Under the pieces are notes generated by a model that saw nothing but the letters and a program-made list of their open reading frames with translations, searched no databases and was not told the DNA's origin. The translations under genes were made by a program, and so were the position numbers. From Cohnella thermotolerans DSM 17683 (GTDB taxonomy: Bacteria > Bacillota > Bacilli > Paenibacillales > Paenibacillaceae), in NCBI RefSeq assembly GCF_000429825.1, contig NZ_AUCP01000013.1:1-64000 (forward strand): a stretch of DNA of 64,000 nt, in the 5' to 3' direction. This document shows, in pieces, positions 23,423 to 32,676 of this stretch (the first letter of the stretch is position 1; every line of letters begins with the position of its first letter).

Positions 23423-25213
23423 TTATTTGTACAGCGGGCCGAAGTTGGCGCAAGCGCGGAAATCGGCGCTCTCGGCGTTATCGGTGCCGAACAGACCCCA
23501 GGCGCGCGGCCGGAAAATGCGTTCTTCCGCGACGTTATGCATGCTGACCGGAATGCGCAAAATGGAGGCGAGCGTAATCAGGTCGGCGCCTATATGGCCG
23601 TAGCTGATCGAACCGTGGTTCGCGCCCCAGTTGTCCATGACGTCGTACACGCTGCGGAACGCGCCTTTGCCGGTCAGAATCGGCGCGAACCACGTCGTCG
23701 GCCAGGTCGGATCGGTCCGCTTGTCGAGCTTGTCGTGCACATGCTGCGGGAGATCGACGGAATAGCCTTCCGCAATTTGCAGCACAGGCCCGATTCCCTT
23801 CACCAGATTGAGCCGGGACATCGTCATCGGCATGCCGCCGCGCGTCAGGAAGTCGGAAGAATAGCCGCCGCCGCGGAAATATTCGACCGAAGCCGGCCGC
23901 CACGAGGTGGCGTTCAGACACTTGGCCGCTTCCTCCTCGGTAATTTCCCAGAACGGCTTCATCGCCGGCTTTCCGTCCTTCGTCTGCTCGCCCGTTCCGT
24001 CAAGCGATGCCGAGCCGGAGTTGATGAGATGCAGAATGCCGCCGGCCGCCGCTCCGGACAACTCGTAACCCGCGACCCGCTTGACGGAAGCGGGACTCCA
24101 GTACGTGCGCACATCCGCGAAAATTTGCGCCGTATTCGTCAGCAGGTGGCCGAACAGCATGACGACGCCATTCAAGCTGTCGTTCTCTGTCGCCACAAGA
24201 TAAGGCGCGCGAATGCCGTTCCAGTCGAACGACGAATTGAGGATCGCTTCGAGGAAGTCTCCGTTCGGAAAATGGTCCGTCCATTGACGCTGCCCCTGGA
24301 ACCCGGACAAAATCGCGTTGTGCCCCATCGCCTCTTCCCCGAAGCCGAGCTCCGCCAGCCGCGGGTTGCCGACCATCAGGTCGCGGGCGATCATCGTCAT
24401 TCGGACGACGGTCTCCCAATCCTTGTCCTTGCGTTCACGGGACGATTGCAGATGAGGCGGATTGTTGTCCGGGCCTTCGAGGCAGTGCTTCTTCACCCAT
24501 GCAAGCGCTTTCTCGAATTCCGCGGCGTCGTAAATGTTTTCTTCCATCCGCCGAACGAATTCGGACATGTCGACATACTCCGTCCGCATTCCGAGATATT
24601 CCTGGAAGAAAGCGTCGTTCACAATCGAACCCGCGATCCCCATCGAGACGGAGCCCATGGACAAATACGATTTGCCGCGCATGTAAGCGGCTGCAAGACC
24701 GGCTCTGGCGAAGCCCAGCAGCTTGCCCTTCACATCCTCGGGAATCGTCGTGTCACCCGCATCCTGCACGTCTTCCCCGTAAATGCCGAACGCCGGCAGC
24801 CCCTTCTGGGCGTATCCGGACAACACGGCGGCCAGATAAACGGCTCCCGGACGCTCCGTTCCGTTGAAGCCCCAGACGGCCTTCGGAATCGTCGGATCCA
24901 TGTCCATCGTCTCCGTGCCGTAGCACCAGCAAGGCGTGACGGTTATCGATACCCCGACGCCCGCCTTCGCGAATTTGTCCGCCGAAGCGGCCGCTTCCGC
25001 TACGCCGCCGATACAGCTGTCGGAGATGACGCATTCGACGGGCTGCCCGTTCGGATAGCGAAGGTGCTCCGAGAGCAGCGCGGCCACGGACTTGGCCATG
25101 TTCATCGTTTGTTCCTCGAGCGACTCGCGGACGCCCTTGCGCCTGCCGTCGATGGTCGGCCGGATGCCGATCCGGGGAAATCCGCCCTGCCAGCGATGGT
25201 GCATATCTGCCAT
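23423..25213 (-). CDS. fucI: L-fucose isomerase
   Basis: 596 residues, as for FucI (591 in E. coli). It converts L-fucose to L-fuculose with a Mn2+ centre. [56 protein letters not shown] and [33 protein letters not shown] are FucI signatures; the E and D of ATENDS are metal ligands. GGAGGG precedes ATG 25213. First gene of fucI-fucA-kinase, repressed presumably by the divergent LacI protein. No transporter gene accompanies the operon. Confidence 0.95.
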   Translation of the reverse strand: MADMHHRWQGGFPRIGIRPTIDGRRKGVRESLEEQTMNMAKSVAALLSEHLRYPNGQPVECVISDSCIGGVAEAAASADKFAKAGVGVSITVTPCWCYGTETMDMDPTIPKAVWGFNGTERPGAVYLAAVLSGYAQKGLPAFGIYGEDVQDAGDTTIPEDVKGKLLGFARAGLAAAYMRGKSYLSMGSVSMGIAGSIVNDAFFQEYLGMRTEYVDMSEFVRRMEENIYDAAEFEKALAWVKKHCLEGPDNNPPHLQSSRERKDKDWETVVRMTMIARDLMVGNPRLAELGFGEEAMGHNAILSGFQGQRQWTDHFPNGDFLEAILNSSFDWNGIRAPYLVATENDSLNGVVMLFGHLLTNTAQIFADVRTYWSPASVKRVAGYELSGAAAGGILHLINSGSASLDGTGEQTKDGKPAMKPFWEITEEEAAKCLNATSWRPASVEYFRGGGYSSDFLTRGGMPMTMSRLNLVKGIGPVLQIAEGYSVDLPQHVHDKLDKRTDPTWPTTWFAPILTGKGAFRSVYDVMDNWGANHGSISYGHIGADLITLASILRIPVSMHNVAEERIFRPRAWGLFGTDNAESADFRACANFGPLYK

Positions 25214-25241
25214 AAAATGTTCCCTCCATGCGCAATGTTTA

Positions 25242-25286
25242 TGTTACCGATAACTCTAAATTAGCAACGAATTCCCTTGCTGTCAA
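25242..25286 (-). promoter_or_regulatory. fucI promoter with LacI-family operator
   Basis: On the reverse strand TTGACA (25286-25281), 17 bp, then TAATTT with an upstream TG (extended -10). Immediately downstream, at about +2 to +15, TGTTACCGATAACT (25255-25242 on the complementary strand) is a near-perfect palindrome with the central CG typical of LacI-family operators. Confidence 0.7.
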
Positions 25287-25337
25287 TGCACCTTTTTTGT
25301 AAGATAAATGCATGAATGTCCAGAAGGAGCTCGTCCC

Positions 25338-26351
25338 ATGGTAACGATTTACGATATTGCGGCGAAGGCCAACGTCTCCGCGATGACCGTATCGCGGGTT
25401 ATCAATAACACCGGCCGAATCAGCGAGAAGACGCGGGCCAAAGTGAAGCGCGTCATGGAGGAACTGAACTACGTGCCGAACCAGATGGCGCGGAGCCTCG
25501 TCCTGCAGCGGACGAACCTGCTGTTCCTGCTGATTACCGACATTACGAACCCTTTCTATACGACGCTCGCGCGCGGCGCCGAAGATGCCGCCAAGAAGCA
25601 CGGGTTTCGGCTTCTGTTCGGCAATAGCGACGAGAACTTGGACAAGGAGAACGAGTACCTGGATACGATTCTGAAGACACGGGTGGACGGGGTGCTGATC
25701 GCGCCGACCGGAGACGCCTCCCTTCCCCATCTTGAGACGCTTCGCAGGCACGCGGTGCCGTTCGTGCTGCTGGATCGCGAGGTGCCCGGCATGGAGAGCG
25801 ACATCGTGCTGGGGGACGGCAAGGAAGGGGCGCGGCAATTGGTCAAGCATTTGACGGAGATGGGACACCGGCGCATCGCGCTCATCAACGGCTCCTTGAC
25901 CGCCTCGACGGCCAGACAGCGGCTGGAAGGGTTCCGCGAAGCGATGAAGCTGAACGACCTGGCGTATTCGGACGACTACGTGCTGGAGACGAGCTTCGGT
26001 CCGCGCAGCGACCTGTCGGAGATCGAGGCGTGGCTGGACCGCATGACTCCCGCTCCGACGGCTATTATCGCCGGCAACAACGTGCTGGCGGTGGAAGTGA
26101 TGCGCACGCTGCACGGACGCGGGCTGCGGGTGCCGGACGACCTGTCGATCGTCTGCTTCGACGAGCTGGCGTCTTACGCGGAGATCGATCCGTTCCTGAC
26201 GGTGATCTCGCAGCAGGCTTACCAATTCGGCTATCTGGGCATGCAGATGCTGATCGAGCGGATTCAGGAAGGCGAAGCGGCCGGCCCGTGGAAAAAAATC
26301 GTGCTCCCTTCCGAGCTGCTCGTGCGCCGCTCGGTCAAAAACGTCGGTTAA
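25338..26351 (+). CDS. LacI-family repressor, probably of the fucose operon
   Basis: 337 residues. The HTH and hinge are VTIYDIAAKANVSAMTVSRVINN and YVPNQMARSLVLQRTN; a periplasmic-binding-like sugar domain follows (DITNPFYTTLARG, VDGVLIAP, VPFVLLDRE, GHRRIALING). ATG 25338 has AAGGAG 8 nt upstream. It diverges from fucIAK, with an operator in between, so it most likely represses that operon and perhaps itself. Confidence 0.92.
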   Translation: MVTIYDIAAKANVSAMTVSRVINNTGRISEKTRAKVKRVMEELNYVPNQMARSLVLQRTNLLFLLITDITNPFYTTLARGAEDAAKKHGFRLLFGNSDENLDKENEYLDTILKTRVDGVLIAPTGDASLPHLETLRRHAVPFVLLDREVPGMESDIVLGDGKEGARQLVKHLTEMGHRRIALINGSLTASTARQRLEGFREAMKLNDLAYSDDYVLETSFGPRSDLSEIEAWLDRMTPAPTAIIAGNNVLAVEVMRTLHGRGLRVPDDLSIVCFDELASYAEIDPFLTVISQQAYQFGYLGMQMLIERIQEGEAAGPWKKIVLPSELLVRRSVKNVG

Positions 26352-26453
26352 CGCGCTTTCGGCCGAGCGCGCAGTTCAGGGCTGGAACGATGAATTCTTC
26401 GGTTCTCAGACGCCTCTATTCGCGCTCGTAAGCCAAATGCCGTCTCCGAGCCT

Positions 26454-26706
26454 TTAAACCGCGCTATTTCCTTTTCTTCTCCACCAAATGCCGGTGCATT
26501 CCGGCACGATCGTCAGCCGTTCCTCCCGAATCCGGTCGCCGAGCTCGTCGCCGAAGAAATTCCGGCAGAGCGTCTCCGCCTGTTCCGGCGAATCGAACCG
26601 ATAATCCGTACGGATCGCCCGATGGCGGAAGCCGTATTCTTCGGCCAGCGCCCGATAATAGGGCTGCAAATAATCGGGTCCGCTCGGCTCTTCGACGCCC
26701 GTGCCC
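26454..26706 (-). pseudogene. Class I SAM methyltransferase, C-terminal remnant
   Basis: Only the end of the protein is left: GTGVEEPSGPDYLQPYYRAL, EYGFRHRAIRTDYRF, then FFGDELGDRI and IVPECTGIWW. The SAM-binding N-terminal two thirds are missing; the Nudix gene begins 10 nt upstream. No start codon with a ribosome site. Confidence 0.65.
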
Positions 26707-26715
26707 AGCCTAAGG

Positions 26716-27156
26716 TTAGCTGACGATATACCCCAATTTCCTAAGCACCCGTTCGCTAAACGGGTTCAGCTCCGGAATGCGTTCGGTAAGCGAAAAGTAC
26801 CGCAGCTCGAGCCCTTCGTCATCGTTGACGACCGGCACGCCGCGAACGCCTTCGGCTTCGAACACCGCCAAGACGTTATACACTTCGTCCCCGTGCGGGT
26901 ATTTGTAGTACATGTCCTTCCCGGACAGAATCGAGATCAGCTTGAACGAATCCGCCGTTAAGCCGGCTTCTTCGTGCAGTTCCCGGGCTGCCGCTTCTTC
27001 CAACGATTCGCCCAATTCCAGCGAGCCTCCGATCGTTCCCCAATCGAAGGAGTCGGTGCGCCGTTGCAGCAGCAATTGCCCTTCCTCGTTGAATACGAGC
27101 ACGCAGGCGCCCGCCATGATCAAAGGCCGCGAGCCGACGAATTTTCTTAAATCCAT
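26716..27156 (-). CDS. Nudix hydrolase
   Basis: About 146 residues. The Nudix box is GGSLELGESLEEAAARELHEEAGL (GX5EX7REUXEEXGU), complete. MAGACVLVFNEEGQLLLQRR precedes it. Such proteins hydrolyse nucleoside diphosphate derivatives; YtkD/MutT-like or ADP-ribose-type substrates cannot be told apart. Start at 27156 (MDLRK) is preferred, 27168 is the alternative. Confidence 0.88.
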   Translation of the reverse strand: MDLRKFVGSRPLIMAGACVLVFNEEGQLLLQRRTDSFDWGTIGGSLELGESLEEAAARELHEEAGLTADSFKLISILSGKDMYYKYPHGDEVYNVLAVFEAEGVRGVPVVNDDEGLELRYFSLTERIPELNPFSERVLRKLGYIVS

Positions 27157-27245
27157 AATGTATCCCATCCTCAGGCACCTCGAACGGTTTATAGATGGAC
27201 AGCTATCGCTTCCGAACGGAAAGGGTCGTCGTATCGGCGGAAACG

Positions 27246-27446
27246 TTAATCGCTCCTTCTTCTTTTGAAGACGGCGATAACGTCCCGAGATTGCCCCTGG
27301 GCAATGCTCGTATCGAAGCAGGTGACGAGCTCCCAACCTTCCGCTCCGTACGCATTCAGCCCCGCTTCGAAGTCCTCGGCGTCGACTTTGCCGCCCAGCC
27401 AGCCTCCGGTTTTATACGTTATCGTTTTGTACTCCCATCTCTCCAT
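27246..27446 (-). CDS. DUF4177-family small protein
   Basis: 66 residues, MERWEYKTITYKTGG...EDFEAGLNAYGAEGWELVT...IAVFKRR. The pattern WEYK-LN-G--GWELV-----V-KR is that of DUF4177. Function unknown. AAGGGGG lies 10 nt before the ATG. It lies just upstream of the Nudix gene on the same strand, about 90 nt apart. Confidence 0.8.
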   Translation of the reverse strand: MERWEYKTITYKTGGWLGGKVDAEDFEAGLNAYGAEGWELVTCFDTSIAQGQSRDVIAVFKRRRSD

Positions 27447-27545
27447 TGCGGCTCTACCCCCTTCTTCCCGCTTCCTTTCTCTCGCAATATGGACGGCATA
27501 ACGACATTATACCTCATTTTCCCAAACTTACCATCCCGTAAGAAC

Positions 27546-27577
27546 AAAAAAACAGCGGAGCCCCGTCGGGGCCGCTG
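27546..27577 (-). terminator. Terminator after the GNAT gene at 27.6 kb
   Basis: Reverse strand: CAGCGGCCCCG, loop A, CGGGGCTCCGCTG (one bulge), then TTTTTTT. Confidence 0.8.
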
Positions 27578-27606
27578 CCTGTTCCGTCAATTTCGTTAAA
27601 CGGCGG

Positions 27607-28053
27607 TCAATCCGCTTCGTCGGGTTCCGTCACATACGTGCATCTGAAGCGCTCGACGCCCGGAAACTTCTCTCCCAAACTCTCGATCGTAAAGCCGATG
27701 TTGCGGTAGAAATCGACGGCTTCCTCGTCGGTCTCCGCGACGATCGCTTCCGGCTGCTTCTCGGCCAGCAGCTCCAGCATCAACATCCTTCCGAACCCTT
27801 TGTTCCGTTCGTCCGGCGCGACGGCCAGATGCTTGACTTCAAGCACGCCCCGTTCGTTCATCCGCGAACCGACGATGCCGATCAGCCTCTCCCCTTCGGC
27901 TTCGTCCGTGAAATAGCCTTTGATCTCAAGCGAAGCTTCGTTCTTGTAGGAATCGATCGCTTGCGCGAGCTGTTCCGGATCCGGATAGACGGAATATCCG
28001 ATCAATTCTTGGACCGCTGCATCGTCCAAATACGGTTTCAAATCGACAAGCAC
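27607..28053 (-). CDS. GNAT N-acetyltransferase
   Basis: 148 residues. [26 protein letters not shown] is motif [13 protein letters not shown] is motif B. Substrate not evident. It is monocistronic with its own terminator. Confidence 0.85.
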   Translation of the reverse strand: MLVDLKPYLDDAAVQELIGYSVYPDPEQLAQAIDSYKNEASLEIKGYFTDEAEGERLIGIVGSRMNERGVLEVKHLAVAPDERNKGFGRMLMLELLAEKQPEAIVAETDEEAVDFYRNIGFTIESLGEKFPGVERFRCTYVTEPDEAD

Positions 28054-28219
28054 CAGTCATCTCTCCTAGCCGGTTTGGCATTATGACACATCTTCCCTAT
28101 CCAGTATAGAGATTTCGCTCTGACGGTACAACCGCAGGAACGCGTCGACGACACGGGGATTCGAAGTGAAGCCCCCTCAGCCGCTCGACCTCGTCGACCG
28201 CTTCGGACGGAATCCAAGC

Positions 28220-28325
28220 CCTTCACCGGAACCGGCAAGGAAAAGGCCGGCATGCCGACCAAATGCATCGACCTGATGCCGAGCCCCATTACGACGGCGC
28301 CGAACCCGAGCCGCAGCTGCCGGCT
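28220..28325 (-). pseudogene. MHYT-domain sensor, fragment
   Basis: The reverse strand reads RQLRLGFGAVVMGLGIRSMH, then LVGMPAFSLPVPV. This is one repeat of the MHYT membrane-sensor domain (family: GLGIWSMHFIGMLAFSLPVPV), with the conserved W, F and L changed to R, L and P. Stops close the frame on both sides. The rest of 28054-28461 shows nothing recognisable. Confidence 0.6.
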
Positions 28326-28461
28326 TCTGCCTTAGGACGCGCCTATTTTGCCCCGAATCGTACGAACGGATAATACGATCATACGACAACTTCCGGCATT
28401 AGCCGAGATGTTCCAACAAAAAAATCCCCCGCCGGCAGCGGAGGAGCTCCTAGAATGACGC

Positions 28462-29607
28462 TTAGGAGATGAGTTCCTTCTTGAAGCGGGACAACGCAAA
28501 CGGAGTCAAATCGTGCCGGGGCTTATGGCCTGCGATCAAGTCCGCCAAAATTTCACCGACGACGATGGAGAATTTAAAGCCGTGGCCGGAAAAGCCTCCC
28601 GCCAGCAAGACGTTGGGATACGCCGGATGCCGGTCGATAATGAAATGCTCGTCGGGCGTAATCTCATACTTGCATACCGCTCCCCGAAGCAGCCTGCCCG
28701 CGGCTTGCGGCAGAAACTTCCCCAACGCAGCGCGCAGATCGCCTTCGTCTTCCGGATACGCGCCGAACGGCTCCAACGCTTCGCCCGGCCTCCAAACCGC
28801 GCCGGTGTCGTGGCGTCCGATCTTGACGCCGGAGCCGCCGATGCTGGGAAAGCCGTAATAGCCTCCTTCGTCATCGGCCAACGTAAAGCCCGGAAAGACG
28901 CTGGTATCGTACAACGCTTCGTCCGCCTCGAACCAGGCGACCGCTTTGCGCACGGGGCGTATGGGCAGCTCGACGAACCGCTCGAGCGTCTTGAACCAGG
29001 CTCCCGCACTCAGAATGACTTGCTCCGCATGAAAAACTCCGTTGCTCGTGCGAATCGAGACATGATCCGGCGATACCTGGACGCTCTCCGCCTTCGTGTA
29101 CGGCAAGATCGCCGCCCCGTGCTCCACCGCAAGCGCCCGGCATGCGCCGACGCAGCGCTCGCTGAACAGATAGCCGGCTTTCGGCTCATACAAGCCCCGA
29201 TAGTGCTCCGGCAGCCGGATGCCCGGCCATCGGTAGGCGATGTCGGCCGCGCTCAGCAGCTCGACCGGCAGCTTGAACAGCGAGGCGTAGGCCAGCCGCT
29301 CCTCGAACGGATAGACATCGGGCGCACCCATGTTAAGTACGCCGGACGGTACGAGCAGCGTCGTGCCGGTCAGTTGCTCCAGCTCCTGCCACAGTGCGTG
29401 CGCCCGCAGCGCCATCGACACGTAAGTGGCATCGCCTCCGTAAGCGTGGCGGATAAGGCGCGGTTCCCCGTGATGGCTTCCTTCTTCGTGAGGCGGATCG
29501 AACGCGTCGATCAGCAGGACGGACATTCCCCGCTTGGCCAGATGGTATCCGGCGCTCATGCCCATCGAACCCGCGCCGACGACAATGACGTCATAGACCG
29601 TTCGGAT
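28462..29607 (-). CDS. Monomeric sarcosine oxidase / N-methyltryptophan oxidase-like FAD enzyme (apparent ATC start)
   Basis: 381 residues. The Rossmann start is YDVIVVGAGSMGMSAGYHLAKRG, followed by LIDAFDPPHEEGSHHGEPRLIRHAYG, typical of MSOX/SolA. The cysteine in VCKYEITPDEHF aligns with the covalent-FAD cysteine of MSOX. The enzyme should oxidise a secondary amine (N-methyl or cyclic amino acid) producing peroxide. The family starts right before YDV, but no ATG, GTG or TTG exists there; ATC 29607-29605 lies 7 nt after GGAGG. ATG 29565 would delete the FAD-binding loop. It overlaps the amidohydrolase gene by 17 nt. Confidence 0.88.
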   Translation of the reverse strand: MRTVYDVIVVGAGSMGMSAGYHLAKRGMSVLLIDAFDPPHEEGSHHGEPRLIRHAYGGDATYVSMALRAHALWQELEQLTGTTLLVPSGVLNMGAPDVYPFEERLAYASLFKLPVELLSAADIAYRWPGIRLPEHYRGLYEPKAGYLFSERCVGACRALAVEHGAAILPYTKAESVQVSPDHVSIRTSNGVFHAEQVILSAGAWFKTLERFVELPIRPVRKAVAWFEADEALYDTSVFPGFTLADDEGGYYGFPSIGGSGVKIGRHDTGAVWRPGEALEPFGAYPEDEGDLRAALGKFLPQAAGRLLRGAVCKYEITPDEHFIIDRHPAYPNVLLAGGFSGHGFKFSIVVGEILADLIAGHKPRHDLTPFALSRFKKELIS

Positions 29608-30784
29608 GGTCGTCCCTCCCTTCGGACAATCGGATCAAAGCGGTTTCCGCCGCTTCGGCGAACAGCCTGGCGGCCGGCTCCAACGCGCTCTCGTTCACGT
29701 CGAAAGCGGGATGGTGCCATTCATGCGGCCCTGAGGTGCCGACGAAGACGAACGAACCCGGCAACTCGCGTTGGTAGAAAGCGAAGTCCTCCCCCGCCGG
29801 AGACGGTTCGGGCGTCACGGCTCGCAAGCCGACTTTATTAGCGGCATGAATCATTAATTCCGTTAAATGTTCATCGTTGCGTACGGCAGGCGGACCCGGA
29901 TACCACCGGATGGCCGGCTTCGCTCCGAGGCCGGACGACACGCCCTCCACGACACGCTCGAATCGGCTCTTGATCTCCGAGCGAACGCGCTCGTCGAACG
30001 AACGAATCGTCCCTTCCAGAACGGCCTTCTCGGGAATGACGTTCCAGGTCGTGCCGCTATGAATGCGCGTTACGCTCACGACCGCGCTCTGCAGCGGTCC
30101 GACATTGCGGCTGACGATCGTCTGCAGCGCCGTTACGATATGGGCGGCGGCGACGATCGGGTCGATGCCCGCGTTCGGGACCGCCGCATGCGTTCCCACG
30201 CCTTCGACTTCGATCTTGAAGCCGTCCACAGCCGCCATGAGCGCCCCCGCCTTGACGCCGACCGTACCGACCGGCAAGTCCGGCTTGTTGTGCATGCCGA
30301 AAATCGCTTGCACGCCGCGCAGCGCCCCGCTCTCCAGAACGCGAAGAGCGCCTGTCCCTTTCTCCTCCGCCGGTTGAAAAAGGAGCCGGACCGTTCCCTT
30401 CAGCGATTCCTCCCTTCGCTTCAACAAATAGGCGGCTCCGATGATCGCCGCGGTGTGAAAATCGTGGCCGCAGGCGTGCATGCGGCCCGGAATCGTCGAC
30501 GCATACGGCAATCCCGTCTCCTCCTGGATCGGCAGCGCGTCGATGTCCGCTCTCAGCGCGACGATCGGACCGTCCTCCCTTCCCTTCACTTCGGCGACCA
30601 CCCCCGTCTTCAGCGGATATTCCGCGACGTCGATGCCCGCTTCCGCGAGCCACTCCCGGATCGCTTGCGTCGTTCGCATCTCTTCGTACGCGAGCTCCGG
30701 ATATTGATGCAGACGCCTGCGGATGGCGACGAGCTTCTTCTGCAGCTCGCCCGTCCCGGCGGATATGGCGGCGATGTCTCCCAC
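29591..30784 (-). CDS. M20-family amidohydrolase (aminoacylase/carboxypeptidase type)
   Basis: 397 residues. Metal-site motifs include LRADIDALPIQEETGLPYAS, HACGHDFHTA (C and H ligands), FQPAEEKGTGA (catalytic E) and GTHAAVP in the dimerisation domain. Family members remove N-acyl groups from amino acids or cysteine conjugates. In an operon between an LLM monooxygenase and an amine oxidase, it probably deacylates the same compound. Confidence 0.9.
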   Translation of the reverse strand: MGDIAAISAGTGELQKKLVAIRRRLHQYPELAYEEMRTTQAIREWLAEAGIDVAEYPLKTGVVAEVKGREDGPIVALRADIDALPIQEETGLPYASTIPGRMHACGHDFHTAAIIGAAYLLKRREESLKGTVRLLFQPAEEKGTGALRVLESGALRGVQAIFGMHNKPDLPVGTVGVKAGALMAAVDGFKIEVEGVGTHAAVPNAGIDPIVAAAHIVTALQTIVSRNVGPLQSAVVSVTRIHSGTTWNVIPEKAVLEGTIRSFDERVRSEIKSRFERVVEGVSSGLGAKPAIRWYPGPPAVRNDEHLTELMIHAANKVGLRAVTPEPSPAGEDFAFYQRELPGSFVFVGTSGPHEWHHPAFDVNESALEPAARLFAEAAETALIRLSEGRDDHPNGL

Positions 30785-30800
30785 GATCGGATTCCTCCTG

Positions 30801-31817
30801 TCAGCCGTCCACGGAAGCCTCCGAGAAGGCTTCTCGCAGCAGCCTTATCGAACGGACCCGGTCGGCGAAGTCTCTCGCCGGCGCGGTCAGAATGGCCTCC
30901 CCGATGCCGAAGCGTTCTTGAAGGCTCAACAGCTTCCGGCGGACGGTCTCTTTCGTTCCTGCGATAATGTTAGCATCCTTCACTTCGAATGTGTAGCGTT
31001 CGGCCGTCTGACGGCCGATCTCTTGCGCGTGCTGCAAGCTGGAGACGGTGATCGTGCGCCCGCTCTCCAAATGGATCTTGACCAGTTGAAAATCCGATGC
31101 GATCCGCCTCGCCGCTTCTTCCGTCTCCGCAACGACGACGGATACCGCGACGATGGGCTCGGGTGCGGCCGAACGGACGGGCCGGAATCGCTCCCGGTAA
31201 GCGCGAATCGCCTCTTCCGCAACGTCCTCGTCGCCGTTAATAAACAAGGCGAACACGTACGGAACTCCGAATTCGCCGGCCAGCTTGCCGCTCTCCGCCG
31301 TCGTTCCGAGCAGGTGCAGACCGGCCGGCTTCGGCACGACCGGATTCGCCCGCACGCCGTACAAGGGATGACTCTCTTCCAACCGGTTATGCAAATATTG
31401 ATCCAGCTCGGCGAGCTTCTCGGCCAGCGGTCTCGGAGCGGCGCCTTCCCCTTGCAGCGCGCGGGTGGAATGCGGCAATCCGCCGGGCGCGCGGCCGATG
31501 CCGAGGTCGACGCGGCCGGGGGCGAGCGCCGCCAGAACGTTGAAGTTTTCCGCCACCTTGAACGGGCTGTAATGTTGAAGCATGACGCCGCCGGAACCGA
31601 TCCGGATCGTCTCCGTCTTGGCGAGCAAATGGGCGATGAGCACTTCGGGCGAAGTGCCGACGACTTGCGAAGAATCGTGATGCTCGGACACCCAGAACCG
31701 ATAATAGCCGAGCCGTTCGGCCCATCGGGCCAATTCGATCGTATGCGCCAGCGCTTCCGTGGGCGTCTCTCCCTCGAAAATCGGACTTTGGTCAAGCAAA
31801 CTAAGCCTTAAGCTCAT
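30801..31817 (-). CDS. LLM-class flavin-dependent monooxygenase (luciferase-like)
   Basis: 338 residues. RLSLLDQSPIFEGETPTEALAHTIELA, YYRFWVSEHHDSSQVVGTSPEVLIAHLLAKT and RIGSGGVMLQHYSPFKVAENFNVLAALAPGRVDLGIGRAPGG place it in the YhbW/LLM group. These use reduced FMN to oxidise C-S, C-N or C-P bonds. GGGAGG precedes ATG 31817. First gene of a three-gene operon. Confidence 0.9.
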   Translation of the reverse strand: MSLRLSLLDQSPIFEGETPTEALAHTIELARWAERLGYYRFWVSEHHDSSQVVGTSPEVLIAHLLAKTETIRIGSGGVMLQHYSPFKVAENFNVLAALAPGRVDLGIGRAPGGLPHSTRALQGEGAAPRPLAEKLAELDQYLHNRLEESHPLYGVRANPVVPKPAGLHLLGTTAESGKLAGEFGVPYVFALFINGDEDVAEEAIRAYRERFRPVRSAAPEPIVAVSVVVAETEEAARRIASDFQLVKIHLESGRTITVSSLQHAQEIGRQTAERYTFEVKDANIIAGTKETVRRKLLSLQERFGIGEAILTAPARDFADRVRSIRLLREAFSEASVDG

Positions 31818-31873
31818 CGAACCGTCCTCCCGTGAACGTCGTCCTATTAATCTATGCAAATCGAATGGAAAGC

Positions 31874-31916
31874 AAAAGAGACCCCTCACCGCAGCTGGTA
31901 CGATGAATGGGGCCTC
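31874..31916 (-). terminator. Terminator-like hairpin after the PAP2 gene
   Basis: Reverse strand: GAGGCCCC (31916-31909), a 23-nt loop, GGGGTCTC (31885-31878), then TTTTG. The stem includes one G-U pair. Confidence 0.5.
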
Positions 31917-32010
31917 CTGTTGTCGGGTGGGCCGGCCTTTGCAATATCATATAATTCCGATGGATTTATTATGAATAAACCTTGTATTCAAATTATCATA
32001 AATAGGTTGT

Positions 32011-32676
32011 TCATGTCAACGTCCGCGCGGATGCCGCTTGATTCCGGCTCTCCGCTAAGCGGCGGAACACGCCGATCGACACCGCCAGCCAGCAGCCGCT
32101 GATCAGATAGGCGCCCAAGACGTCGCTCGGATAATGAACGCCCAAGTAGATGCGGCTGAATCCGATCGCCGCGACGACAATGGCGACGGCCGCGATCAGC
32201 AGCGCTCTTCCCGTTCGGCTCGCGATGTGCCGCCAGAGCAAATAGGCCGTCGCGCCGTAAAGGCTGATCGCCGCCATCGAATGGCCGCTCGGGAAGCTGT
32301 AGCCGGCCACTTCGACCAAGCGGTGAAGCGACGGGCGTTCCCGTTCGAAAAGGTTTTTGAGGACGGAATTGAAAACGGTCGAGCCGACCAACGCGATAAC
32401 GAACAGGATCAATTCCTTGCGGTGGCCCAGCGCGAAAAACAAAATCGCCATAATCGTAAGGGCGATGGCCGTAACCGGCTTCGTCGAACCGATCAACGAG
32501 ACGGCTTCCATCGCCTTCGTGAGCGGCTCCGTCTCGGTTCCCTGGACGAGCCGAATGACGAAGCGGTCGAAGCCGGACAGGCTTCCGGTTTCTACGCCGT
32601 ATGCGACCCAGGCGAAGCCGACGAGACAGACGAGGCTGACGCCGAACGCGCCGGCCAGCGCGGATAACCATCTCAA
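32011..32676 (-). CDS. PAP2-family membrane phosphatase
   Basis: 221 residues, about five to six membrane helices. The three phosphatase motifs are visible: KNLFERERP (KX6RP), SFPSGHSMA and SRIYLGVHYPSDV. Likely an undecaprenyl-pyrophosphate or lipid-phosphate phosphatase at the outer face of the membrane. Its start overlaps the stop of the metallophosphoesterase gene (ATGA). Confidence 0.9.
   Translation of the reverse strand: MRWLSALAGAFGVSLVCLVGFAWVAYGVETGSLSGFDRFVIRLVQGTETEPLTKAMEAVSLIGSTKPVTAIALTIMAILFFALGHRKELILFVIALVGSTVFNSVLKNLFERERPSLHRLVEVAGYSFPSGHSMAAISLYGATAYLLWRHIASRTGRALLIAAVAIVVAAIGFSRIYLGVHYPSDVLGAYLISGCWLAVSIGVFRRLAESRNQAASARTLT

Noticed and set aside
21151-23547. 798-codon open frame antisense to the fucose genes
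   Set aside because: Shadow of kinase and aldolase genes on the other strand, both with full motif sets.
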